Shown here piece by piece: positions 36,983 through 44,808 of a stretch of DNA of 64,000 nucleotides. Both the position numbers and the translations under genes were made by a program. The notes under the pieces are model-generated. The model saw nothing but the letters and a program-made list of their open reading frames with translations. It ran no database searches and was not told where the DNA came from. The stretch covers positions 106,087-170,086 of the forward strand of contig NZ_FOLV01000006.1 in assembly GCF_900112415.1 (NCBI RefSeq). The letters run 5' to 3'. The DNA comes from Bacillus sp. 491mf. GTDB taxonomy: Bacteria; Bacillota; Bacilli; Bacillales; Bacillaceae_G. Every line of letters begins with the position of its first letter. Position 1 is the first letter of the stretch.

Positions 36983-37356
36983 ATGCCCCTTCCTGCTTAA
37001 TGTATTTATTAGTCTTGGTTAAAGTAACTTATTACCTTTATTCATAGGATTTTCTCCCTCTTTACTTTAACATAGTTGAAACAAAAATAGGTTACATTAT
37101 CTATAAAATTTCCCATTAACATCCAACAAAAAGATTGCTATTTTTTGGAAATAGTTGCCACGTTTCTTTAAAAAATAAATACCTAAGGAAAAAGTATCAC
37201 AATATTTTCACATACGTCGCATCTTTTATACAAACCGTGGCTTTATCTCAAAAACACAAATAAAACATTGTGTAAGCAAACCTTTATTTGTGGATTAAAG
37301 GTCCTGTAATTATTGAAAATGATACAATTAGAGAAAAAATGTGGAGGGGATCTTTA
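36983..37356. other. Intergenic stretch
   Basis: AT-rich, with the hydrolase promoter presumably near its left end. Nothing else is recognised. Confidence 0.4.
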
Positions 37357-37491
37357 GTGGAGATAAGAAAATATAATTCTGATGACATCAAACAATTTAC
37401 AGATTTAATGCCAGATTTAGGTTATCCTAGTTCACTAGATGAAATGAAAGTAAGAATGGAACGTATTATCCTTAACGTTGTAGATTCGTGA
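37357..37491 (+). pseudogene. N-terminal stub of a GNAT acetyltransferase
   Basis: GTG at 37357 follows AGGGGA by 6 nt and opens VEIRKYNSDDIKQFTDLMPDLGYPSSLDEMKVRMERI, the standard start of a GNAT domain. It stops after 44 codons, before the acetyl-CoA-binding region. The following bases belong to an unrelated frame, so the gene was cut by a rearrangement. Confidence 0.65.
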
Positions 37492-37760
37492 ACGGGAATG
37501 TCGATGCTGTTAAGAGTGAAACTAAGGGGGTAGGGAAAGCTAGAAATGTTGAAGAAGGTTCTGCATCTGACTCATATTTGTATTAAAAATATAAAGAATC
37601 ATTGGTGAAAGATGATGTATTGAATAATTCTGAGGAAATTATAACAGGCGATAAATTCGGAGATAAAAAATTAATTGCTGAATTAACTAAGGATGGAAGC
37701 AATATTGAAGATTGGTCTAAAATGGAGTCGGAATATTCATATACAAATGATAATAACTAA
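37488..37760 (+). pseudogene. C-terminal remnant of a polymorphic-toxin-like protein
   Basis: A frame overlapping the GNAT stop reads NGNVDAVKSETKGVGKARN, then DSYLY, an in-frame TAA (37584-37586), and continues KESLVKDDVLNNSEEIITGD to a final stop. The hydrophilic G/K/N/D-rich style and a sudden start without ribosome binding site resemble the C-terminal cassettes of LXG or Rhs toxins. I cannot name the toxin family. Confidence 0.4.
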
Positions 37761-38012
37761 TCAGAATAAGGTAATTAACATATAAAAGATAATTAATCAA
37801 GAAAGATAATAGATACAATTATAATAGAATAGAAAACGAAGTACGAGCTTAGGCGAAATGACATTTTACGGGGCGACGAATATAAACACATGGATTGTAT
37901 ATTAAATTAATGAACTCGTACAAACTCGTAAGTTTTAACGTAGTAGTTGTCACGACATATAAGAGGTGTCTACGATGAACTGGACCACTGATATGAGACA
38001 GGAATAAAACAC
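37761..38012. other. Intergenic, partly IS-derived
   Basis: AT-rich DNA without genes. The last ~80 bp up to 38012 probably are the non-coding end of the IS3-type element whose transposase tail follows. Confidence 0.4.
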
Positions 38013-38177
38013 CTATGCTACCTGTTCCCGATACTCAATCGGGGACAGGTAGTTTAATTTTTTAAACGGTCGCATGTAATTATAATAATGCATGAAATCA
38101 TTCACTTTTTCTAGTACAATAGAATTTGTAAGGCGTACCCTTTTTTGGGTATAGAATTCTTCGTGTTGATAAAATGC
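38013..38177 (-). pseudogene. IS3-family transposase C-terminal fragment
   Basis: The minus strand reads AFYQHEEFYTQKRVR, then HYYNYMRPFKKLNYLSPIEY to a TAG at 38013. This is the end of an rve integrase domain, with the typical YN-x-x-RP-x-K-LNYLSP-x-EYR motif. No upstream part remains. Its last codons contain a 15-bp inverted repeat (CTACCTGTTCCCGAT and its complement, 38018-38052) with one mismatch. Confidence 0.85.
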
Positions 38178-38305
38178 AGGTTTAAAAGATTATTCCGACT
38201 ATAATACTGTTATAACCAGTGTTATTTTTTCATTATCCCAAAAGGTTGAATGCCATCGACAACTTTTCAGAAAAAATTCTTTATTTGGTTCGGTAAACTC
38301 CGCCA
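38178..38305. other. Short spacer between IS fragment and NmrA gene
   Basis: No feature is recognised. Confidence 0.4.
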
Positions 38306-39172
38306 TTACCGGAAGTTTTCTACATACTCACACAGAAAATCGTCTAGCGTGCGGGGCTCTCTACCAAGCAAATGCTTCACAGTGTCCATAGGTTTTTCCG
38401 GTAGCGCCACCGACATAGCCTGAATTTCCACAATATGATTTGCGAGCCAAGGAGGCATATGTTCATGTTCGATTAGATTGCGTCGTAATACTTGAGAATC
38501 CATGTTGATATAGCGAATTGGCCTCCCCAGCAGAACGGATAGTTTACTTGCAATCTGTGGATAGCTGAATATCTCAGAACCGGTAAGTGTGTATACTTTG
38601 CCAGTTACCCTACTGTTAGTCAAAGCTTCGGCAGCAACATCTGCAATATCTCGGCAATCAATGAAGTTACATGCGATATCATCCATGGAACCATAGAAAA
38701 CATTCTGGGCTATAATTGTCGGTGCGAAGCGCAGTAAGTTCTGCATAAACGCATACGGGCGTAACACCGTATGCTTAATACCCGATTCGAACAAAATTCT
38801 CTCAATTTCATGATGCCAACCTGCTACTGCCACTGGAGCATTTCGGTCAAAAACTGGACTGGATATCTTTACGATGTGCTCTATTCCGACTTCCGTGGCA
38901 ATATGAATAATAGAAGTCTCTAATTCAATTTGTCTTGGACTGTTGGACATCGCAAGGAAGAGCTGGCTTGCTCCTGTAAACGCACGGCGCAGCGATTCAG
39001 GATCAGTTGCATCAGCCGATACGATTTCAATAAGTGACTGGTCTAAATCGCCAATCTGCATAAATACCTTCTCAGGATCCCTGCTCAGCGCTCGAACAGG
39101 AACACCAAAATTAACTAAACGTTTCAAAAGTGCTCTACCAATTGTACCCGATGCCCCAATAATGACAATCAT
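38306..39172 (-). CDS. NmrA/QOR2-type NAD(P)-binding oxidoreductase
   Basis: The 288-residue atypical SDR has the N-terminal GASGTIG motif (residues 6-12). The DLDQSLIEIVSADATDPESL segment follows, then the substrate-lobe pattern LRPYAFMQNLL, the same layout as quinone reductase QOR2 and NmrA-like sensors. It overlaps the upstream membrane-protein gene by 4 bp. The DNA is visibly less AT-rich than the surroundings from here to 40394, so this MarR/membrane/oxidoreductase cassette was probably acquired. Confidence 0.87.
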   Translation of the reverse strand: MIVIIGASGTIGRALLKRLVNFGVPVRALSRDPEKVFMQIGDLDQSLIEIVSADATDPESLRRAFTGASQLFLAMSNSPRQIELETSIIHIATEVGIEHIVKISSPVFDRNAPVAVAGWHHEIERILFESGIKHTVLRPYAFMQNLLRFAPTIIAQNVFYGSMDDIACNFIDCRDIADVAAEALTNSRVTGKVYTLTGSEIFSYPQIASKLSVLLGRPIRYINMDSQVLRRNLIEHEHMPPWLANHIVEIQAMSVALPEKPMDTVKHLLGREPRTLDDFLCEYVENFR

Positions 39173-39669
39173 TTTCTGTCCTCTCCTTTGAATACAAAAA
39201 TTTTTTTAACATTAAGACGCCATCGCCATGTTATGATTGTGCTCGCAATCATTGCAGATAGCGGAAAATCAATCCATACCCGATCGAACCAAATAAAATG
39301 ATTAAACGGCCCTAGTAAACAAGATGCCGACCACGCAGCGAACAGTCCAAACATAGTCCCTATCAAAGTAAAAATCCCCACAACAACTAAGTGATTTGCA
39401 CCGATAATCCAGCGATTATGAATCCCTCGGCTTCGTAACCAAAGGCCAAACATCCAGGCTACTATGGCTGATGTTCCTCCAATCGTTGTTAGTGCCCCAA
39501 TCTGTAGACCCTTGTCGGCAGTGATCAATCCCCCAATCCCTGCCATGATGGCAGGGGCAACATAAGCCATCAACACTTCACGCCACAATACAAAAGGCTT
39601 TACATTGGAATCCACACTCGTAATAGCATATACACCTTCTGTTTTATTCAGATATTTCATGTCCCTCAT
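39169..39669 (-). CDS. Membrane protein of MarR cassette
   Basis: The 166-residue protein has four or five membrane helices (about 30-50, 60-78, 88-110, 128-150). The ATG at 39669 follows AAAGGAGG. It is not recognised as a named family. Its stop overlaps the start of the NmrA-like gene, so the two are co-translated. The leader upstream is a near copy of the MarR gene leader, suggesting common control. Confidence 0.75.
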   Translation of the reverse strand: MRDMKYLNKTEGVYAITSVDSNVKPFVLWREVLMAYVAPAIMAGIGGLITADKGLQIGALTTIGGTSAIVAWMFGLWLRSRGIHNRWIIGANHLVVVGIFTLIGTMFGLFAAWSASCLLGPFNHFIWFDRVWIDFPLSAMIASTIITWRWRLNVKKIFVFKGEDRK

Positions 39670-39672
39670 ATA

Positions 39673-39775
39673 TTCACCTCCTTTCTTTTTTGAAATCATT
39701 TAGCAATCTATTCACATCATATAATTAGGAACCTAACCATATGAGGATGAAAATAGGCTAGCTTTACTAGCCCTT
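39673..39775 (-). repeat. Duplicated leader, copy A (membrane protein gene)
   Basis: It shares GATGAAAATAGGCTAGCTTT-ACTAGCCC exactly with copy B and is similar through ATAATTAGG to the ribosome binding site. It contains TTAGGAACCTAA (inverted repeat) and the hairpin GGGCTAG-TAAAG-CTAGCC. Confidence 0.7.
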
Positions 39776-39800
39776 TTTAGCTGTTGTTCATAAGTTTCTT

Positions 39801-40394
39801 CTATTCGTCTAGTTCATCCGTAAGTGCTGAGATGCCTTCTGTCACTCGGCCAAGCAGGTCAAGAAATACACTGCGCTCCTCGATACTAAGTAAGCCGACC
39901 ATAGCTTCTAGCCTTGCGAAATGCTCTGGAGCCATTTCACGAAGCTTCTTCGCTCCTTGCTCCGTTAAAATGACCGATTTTTGACGCCCATCTTTTGAGC
40001 TAGGTCGACGGGATACGAGGCCATCTCGCTCAAGGGTATCAATTAGACCTGTCACTGTAGCACGTGTCACACCTAAATGTTCAGCTAATTGCGAAGGTAA
40101 CGCTTCTCCTTCGTTATCTTCAAGGTCTGCCAGTAAACGATAGCGTCCTGTTGATAAACCAAATCTAGAGAAATGAATCTCCGTAGCATGTCCAAGCTTA
40201 GTTCCTGCTGCCATTAGCCTAACCGCAACGAGAACAGCTTGGGCGTCAATATCTAAATTATAACGATCAATTTGACGCTTAGATTGTATAAGTGTAGGAA
40301 CCGCATCATTGTAATTTATTACTTTAGTATCGGAAACAGCAGGCGGAACAACATAAACATCTTCCGTTTTTTCCGAATCTTTCATATTGCTCAT
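39801..40394 (-). CDS. MarR-family transcriptional regulator
   Basis: The 197-residue protein has a long N-terminal extension (about 55 residues) before the MarR fold. The winged helix reads LPSQLAEHLGVTRATVTGLIDTLERDGLVSRRPSSKDGRQKSVILTEQG. A dimerising C-terminal helix pair follows. It probably represses itself and the downstream membrane/NmrA pair, since both units start with related leaders carrying TAATTAGG motifs. The ligand is unknown. Confidence 0.9.
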   Translation of the reverse strand: MSNMKDSEKTEDVYVVPPAVSDTKVINYNDAVPTLIQSKRQIDRYNLDIDAQAVLVAVRLMAAGTKLGHATEIHFSRFGLSTGRYRLLADLEDNEGEALPSQLAEHLGVTRATVTGLIDTLERDGLVSRRPSSKDGRQKSVILTEQGAKKLREMAPEHFARLEAMVGLLSIEERSVFLDLLGRVTEGISALTDELDE

Positions 40395-40397
40395 GTA

Positions 40398-40499
40398 TGT
40401 ACCTTCTTTCTTCTTTTAAATCGTTAAGCAGTTACTTTTAGTACACATAATTAGGGAGTTAATTATATAGTGATGAAAATAGGCTAGCTTTACTAGCCC
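40398..40499 (-). repeat. Duplicated leader, copy B (marR gene)
   Basis: It contains ATAATTA-GGGAGT-TAATTAT, a perfect inverted repeat, and the same GGGCTAG-TAAAG-CTAGCC hairpin as copy A (28 identical bp at 40471-40498). A TTGACA lies near 40543-40548 upstream with CATACT/TACTAT 18-20 bp further, giving a likely promoter. Confidence 0.7.
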
Positions 40500-40581
40500 G
40501 CATTATAATTATATATAGTATGGCACCTAATCATTTTTTATGTCAACAAATTTTATTAACATATTTTCAATTTTAAAATGT

Positions 40582-40818
40582 TCAGTCTCGAATGATTCCA
40601 TAACTTGACCCTAGCATTACTTCTTTCCCATTTTGATTACGATATACTGACTTTATTTCTACCTTTTTAAAACCTTCCATTTGTTCAACATTTGTAAGAG
40701 TTATTTCGCATGTAATGGTATCTCCAGTAAAAACAGGTCGAATAAATTCAGTTACCATTTCTCTTGCGATGTAATTTACATCACCACCAATTTTCGTTCC
40801 TATACTTGCAGTTAATAA
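40582..40818 (-). pseudogene. Hotdog-fold (MaoC-like) dehydratase, 5' part lost to IS66 relic
   Basis: The remaining 79 codons read LLTASIGTKIGGDVNYIARE, then FIRPVFTGDTITCEITLTNV and NQNGKEVMLGSSYGIIRD to a stop. This is the second half of a MaoC-like acyl-CoA hydratase/thioesterase hotdog domain. The frame is cut exactly at the terminal repeat of the IS66-type element. No N-terminal half is found on the other side, so the insertion was followed by a deletion. Confidence 0.75.
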
Positions 40819-41428
40819 GTAAACGTCAAGGAACTCCAAAATATACAATAGAAGTTGATTTTGGAGTTATTTTTTGTTTGCTTCACTTTTTTTCGGCACT
40901 CTACAGCTAGATGGTAAATCCTTTGACCACGGCAAGACTTTATCAATTTCTTCTTTATTGTTTAAATTGATGTTGGGAAGTGTTTCAAACAAATAACGAA
41001 GATAATGATAGGGACTTAGATTGTTCTCTTTTGCGGTTTCCACCACACTATACATGATCGCACTTGCGGAGTAAAAGGCGTATCTAATTCAATGGTTGCT
41101 TCTTGCATGTGAATTCGAATCGTAGCATGTATGTTTTCTTCTACGTCAGGGACATTCATAGAAAGCCAATTCACACGCTCATTTACATTTTGCGCTTCCG
41201 TTTCAGGCGATAATTTTTGCAGCCAGTAATATAGCCGATGAACCGGTAGGTTCTGTTTTTGACACCAGGCAACTTTTGATAATCCACTGTTTTTATAGTC
41301 TTGAATATAAGTTTCCCATTCTTTCTTTAATCGGTGTCTTTTCATAAAAAAAACTCCATATAAAGTATGTAAGGAGATTATCTCATGGGTTATTTACAAA
41401 TAGTAGGTGGGGAATATTTGACGTTTAC
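40819..41428 (-). mobile_element. IS66-family deletion derivative
   Basis: GTAAACGTCAA (40819-40829) and TTGACGTTTAC (41418-41428) are perfect 11-bp terminal inverted repeats. Inside, a TnpA-like start is joined to a TnpC end; tnpB and most of tnpC are missing. The 610-bp element keeps both ends and so could be moved by a complete IS66 relative. No 8-bp target duplication is seen. Confidence 0.75.
40867..41345 (-). pseudogene. IS66 tnpA start joined to tnpC end
   Basis: From 41345, KKEWETYIQDYKNSGLSKVAWCQKQNLPVHRLYYWLQK is the TnpA (Orf1) helix-turn-helix region. From about 41070 the other frame reads SASAIMYSVVETAKENNLSPYHYLRYLFETLPNIN and ends at 40867 after WSKDLPSSCRVPKK, the conserved TnpC C-terminus. 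The two parts are out of frame, so there is no functional product. Confidence 0.85.
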
Positions 41429-41752
41429 GTAGATTCGCATCGATGATACCTCTTTATCAAGTAAACGCACTAAAATCTTAGTAACAGGATATAACATATT
41501 AATCATGGATAATATGTTATATCCCGTATCCTTTAATTATATATAAATTCAAATTAAAAACCTGACATAAAACCCTTTTCTTTTTATATGGTAGAGAGTG
41601 TCTGGCTATGCGTAGAAGCGGTCAGTTCCTTTTTCTGCCACATGCGATATTCAAACAAAGAGAAAAAAAGTAGCAGGTTACTTTTTGCTTTGCATGGCGA
41701 CGAATTGTCTGTTGGAAAGTCAAGTTGGACTTATATATAAGTCTTTCTATAA
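41429..41752. other. Intergenic with hairpin
   Basis: It contains a strong hairpin (41487-41524, GGATATAACATATT/AATATGTTATATCC). A stretch near 41610 (TAGAAGCGGTCAG) recurs inverted near 44233. No gene is seen. Confidence 0.4.
41487..41524. terminator. Hairpin terminator
   Basis: GGATATAACATATT pairs with AATATGTTATATCC over 14 bp; T-rich DNA follows on the plus strand. It probably terminated a gene now lost. Confidence 0.55.
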
Positions 41753-42568
41753 TCACTTTTCTTCTACTCTATCTAACCATTCATTTATTAGCGAATGAAA
41801 TAAAGCATCTTGCTCGATCTGCAAGTTATGTCCTGCTTTATCTAAAACTGCAAAAGTGGCTCGTGGATATTTATCAAGCAGATTCCAAGCGTCTCTATAG
41901 CCTGTTACGGAATCCTGTTTACCCAATAAAAAAAGGCTTGGTTTTTCATACAGCGATATCTGGCTATCCACCTCAAACGAAAAAGCATATTGCTTCAATA
42001 TTTTTGTTAAAAAGGCCTCATCTGCTAACTTAATACCTGCAATAATCTCTTCAAGATAGCGCTGCCAATTATATTCGTTAAGCACAACAAATTTCGAACT
42101 GAAATTTTCACGTTCCTCCGTATTTAACTGAGATAAAAATTTATTATCTCGGTAAATAACCGTATGCGGTGGAACCTGCCTCATACTTGCATCCGGAATA
42201 ATCAGTGGACAAATAAATGCAACGCCATCTATTTTTTCCTTTCTTTTAGATATAACACCTCTAGTTATGTAACCTCCGTACGATTCACCTGCGATTAAAA
42301 AAGATTCATCTGGAATAATTGTATCTATAAATTTTAAAACAAGATCTAACATTCCATCTGAGTTTTGAATAGATGCGTGTCCCTCCGTTTTTCCCATACC
42401 CGGCAAATCGATATAAATTCGTTTCCAACCTTCTCTTTGTGAAAAAACAGGCTCCATACAACCTGACATTAGTCTATGATCAGGAGTAAAACCATGAAGC
42501 ATGATTATCGGTTTCCCAGAACCATAAATTTCATAATGAACTTTGACATCCCCTATTAAGCACTCCAT
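41753..42568 (-). CDS. Alpha/beta hydrolase
   Basis: The cytosolic enzyme of about 271 residues has the HGFTPDH oxyanion region, nucleophile elbow AGESYGGYI (Ser), acidic residue in LLGKQDSVTGY and catalytic His in KAGHNLQIE. The ATG at 42568 follows GAGGTG by 7 nt; the frame continues to 42634 with no site. The layout fits general esterases or C-C hydrolases. The substrate is unknown. Confidence 0.88.
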   Translation of the reverse strand: MECLIGDVKVHYEIYGSGKPIIMLHGFTPDHRLMSGCMEPVFSQREGWKRIYIDLPGMGKTEGHASIQNSDGMLDLVLKFIDTIIPDESFLIAGESYGGYITRGVISKRKEKIDGVAFICPLIIPDASMRQVPPHTVIYRDNKFLSQLNTEERENFSSKFVVLNEYNWQRYLEEIIAGIKLADEAFLTKILKQYAFSFEVDSQISLYEKPSLFLLGKQDSVTGYRDAWNLLDKYPRATFAVLDKAGHNLQIEQDALFHSLINEWLDRVEEK

Positions 42569-42920
42569 AATTATCCACCTCGAAAATCTCAATATTTTTA
42601 ATACTATAATAAGATAAAGGCTAATTATTTCCAAGCAATTAATCTTATGATTCTTATTGTTAGTTAAAACTTATATCTCTTTTCATTCTGAATGAAGTTC
42701 ACATAATATAATTATGTGATTACTATATACTTCCTATTAAATGCTTACTTGTAAAAAGTTTTCTGAGAAGCTATTTTATTTTTTTATTAGAGTCACTATC
42801 TAGAAACTGTGGATTTACAACATTAAGGAAATTCCAATTGAATGCTTAGAAAAAATGTTCCAGAAGAAACAAAAAAATTTAGCGCAGGCCTTTACCAGGT
42901 AGTTTGTTATTGTACAAAAA
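42569..42920. other. Intergenic stretch
   Basis: It contains a short plus-strand open tail (IKEIPIECLEKMFQKKQKNL, about 42822-42881) without a start, perhaps gene debris. Otherwise empty. Confidence 0.35.
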
Positions 42921-42967
42921 AATCACTATTCTCTCATTTCTTCTAAATCGATGAGAGAATAGTGATT
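42921..42967 (-). terminator. Terminator of the crystallin-like gene
   Basis: AATCACTATTCTCTCAT pairs with ATGAGAGAATAGTGATT over 17 bp. Confidence 0.8.
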
Positions 42968-43000
42968 CTGAAACTTATTCACCTGATCAATTGAAATCTC

Positions 43001-43597
43001 TTACTTGATTTCAATTGCTGAAGTTATATCGTTCCAATCCGCAGCTAGATTTGCAGTTTTACCATACCAATCGGAGTGTCTAAATAAGACTCCTTTGCCA
43101 TACCCTTGAGTTGAAGTATGCTCCCATAGCGTAGTCGAATAACTTGCAGAAGGTGATGCCGTACTTATGGAAGAAATTCTGTCATTCCAGCTAGAAGGTA
43201 AGTTTTTAAAGCCAGAACTCCAATAAATATATTGTCCACCTTTATTTGCATGCTCATAGAAATCGGTACTTCCAGGGCCGCTACCTAGAGGGTTTATTTG
43301 ATTTTTAAGTCTTTGTTTATCTTTTTCGATGAAAGCTTCCAATGTTTCTCTGCTCGTAAACCCATATGCTAGCCAATCTCCATTTTTATTCTGTTTAGGC
43401 AGAACCATAGTTACTTTTATGTCTTCGTTGAACTTATTATTCAATTTAGCCACGGAATCTACATTCTTTTCATCTACAGTTACATAGTCGAAAGATTTAA
43501 TCGTATTATCTTTTTCCGCACTTGCTGATATCGTTCCCAACCCTCCAGTTAATGCAAAACCAGCTGCTAGTGCTCCTACTACTAACTTCTTGAACAT
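43001..43597 (-). CDS. Secreted beta/gamma-crystallin-like protein (I36 inhibitor type)
   Basis: The 198-residue protein has a clear signal peptide (KKLVVGALAAGFALTGGLGTISASA, cut after ASA). A middle region (30-95) follows. Two crystallin-like motifs then occur: YEHANKGGQYIYWSSGFKNL...WNDRISSI and EHTSTQGYGKGVLFRHSDWY...WNDITSAI. The N/D-N/D-x-x-S/T-S pattern (NDRISS, NDITSA) is the calcium-binding signature. The same fold occurs in peptidase inhibitor family I36. It starts behind AGAGGAG and is probably a stable extracellular Ca-binding or inhibitory protein. Confidence 0.8.
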   Translation of the reverse strand: MFKKLVVGALAAGFALTGGLGTISASAEKDNTIKSFDYVTVDEKNVDSVAKLNNKFNEDIKVTMVLPKQNKNGDWLAYGFTSRETLEAFIEKDKQRLKNQINPLGSGPGSTDFYEHANKGGQYIYWSSGFKNLPSSWNDRISSISTASPSASYSTTLWEHTSTQGYGKGVLFRHSDWYGKTANLAADWNDITSAIEIK

Positions 43598-44353
43598 ACA
43601 ACCATCTCCTCTTAGCTTGGATTTTTTGGTACAACTAAAATGTAAGTTGTTTTTGTAATTTTGTAAATATTATTAATTTTTAGAAATAAAACGCAGAATA
43701 TTCGTTGTTTTCTATTTAATTTTTAGAAAAAAATCACATTATTAACAGTGTTATGATGAATGTGTCAGCCTCTGTTAATATTTTATTCCACATCAAAATA
43801 TGGTATTGCTAACACTTCCCTAACCTTAAAAAGAGTATAAGAAAGCCTCTAATACAATGAAGATCTTTTTCAAGTGGAGAAAAGAGAAATATCATATGCA
43901 GCGCGATAATATATTTCACAGTCACTTAAAGAGCTAGATGGAACTTTTTCAAAGGATAGGAACTTGCCTATATTGGTTCTATTAGCTTGAATAAGGAAAC
44001 AATAAAACATTTGATGAAAAGGTAGAGACAATGCATTTTTAAAGTGTTAAAAATCCAATCATATTACAATTGACTTGTTAAGAAGTTCATAAAAAAGACC
44101 TCAAGTAAGAGGTCTCAATTATATAAATCTATATTAATTTTCCGTCATATAAGTCGCTGCTATGCAGAATACAACATAACCTGTACTCGTATCCCCCTTT
44201 TATTTTCAACTTCGCATGTGATGGAATAGCCCCTGACCGCTTCTAAACACGGCCAAATGCTCTCCCCTTCCTTTAATAAGAAAGGGGATTTTATGCCATT
44301 TTTTAACTTATATGTATATAGAATTAGTTAGTTCTAGTAAAATAGCTATCTAA
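43598..44353. other. Long non-coding stretch
   Basis: No gene with a ribosome binding site is seen in 755 bp. It holds two hairpins, GACCTC/GAGGTC (44097-44114) and CCCCTT/AAGGGG (44264-44287). The presumed promoter of the crystallin-like gene lies at its left end. Confidence 0.5.
44264..44287. terminator. Hairpin terminator
   Basis: CCCCTTCCTTT and AAAGGGG form a stem and loop. ATTTTA follows on the plus strand. Confidence 0.5.
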
Positions 44354-44773
44354 CTATTGATTTCTGAAATCAAATTTTTCATTAGGGACATGTAGGGTTT
44401 TTCCGTTAATAATTACAGTATCGTTATCTATCCATTCAATATCTGCAGTCTCCTCACGATAGTTCCAATAGATATTTTTCGCTTTATTTTTTCTGTTGTT
44501 AAATACTAATTCGCCTCTTATAGCAAATGAAGTCGTGGCTCCCCCATTTGTAAGGTAAGTTTTTAAAGTGTAGTTTCCATCTGGAGATGTTTTTTCTGTA
44601 AGATAATCCCCAGTTGGCAATCTATTCATATCAAAAAACGCCCAATATACCCCATATCCAATAAGGCCAACAAATAATAGGCTACCAAAAAGAAATATTT
44701 GTAATGCCTTTTCCCACTTTTCTTTTTTATTAAGTTGGTAGTCACAGTATGTCCTCCTTATTGAATACACCAT
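44354..44773 (-). CDS. DUF5412 family protein
   Basis: The 139-residue protein has one membrane helix (LQIFLFGSLLFVGLIGYGVYWAFF, residues 24-47). The extracytoplasmic DUF5412 domain follows: TSPDGNYTLKTYLTNGGATTSFAIRGELVFN and NIYWNYREETADIEWIDNDTVIINGKTL. It faces outward and is probably anchored by the helix. The role is unknown. It is co-directional with the M3 peptidase gene upstream, separated by 35 bp. Confidence 0.78.
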   Translation of the reverse strand: MVYSIRRTYCDYQLNKKEKWEKALQIFLFGSLLFVGLIGYGVYWAFFDMNRLPTGDYLTEKTSPDGNYTLKTYLTNGGATTSFAIRGELVFNNRKNKAKNIYWNYREETADIEWIDNDTVIINGKTLHVPNEKFDFRNQ

Positions 44774-44808
44774 TTCCCCCGTAACTACTTGTCCAAATCC
44801 CTTGCACC

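Noticed and set aside
39747-40498. Two identical 28-bp repeats considered as a CRISPR array
   Set aside because: They are 724 bp apart with a gene between them and form a hairpin; they are duplicated leaders.
41016-41345. Intact IS66 TnpA gene
   Set aside because: Its last ~20 codons come from the tnpC end read out of frame, so it is a deletion fusion.
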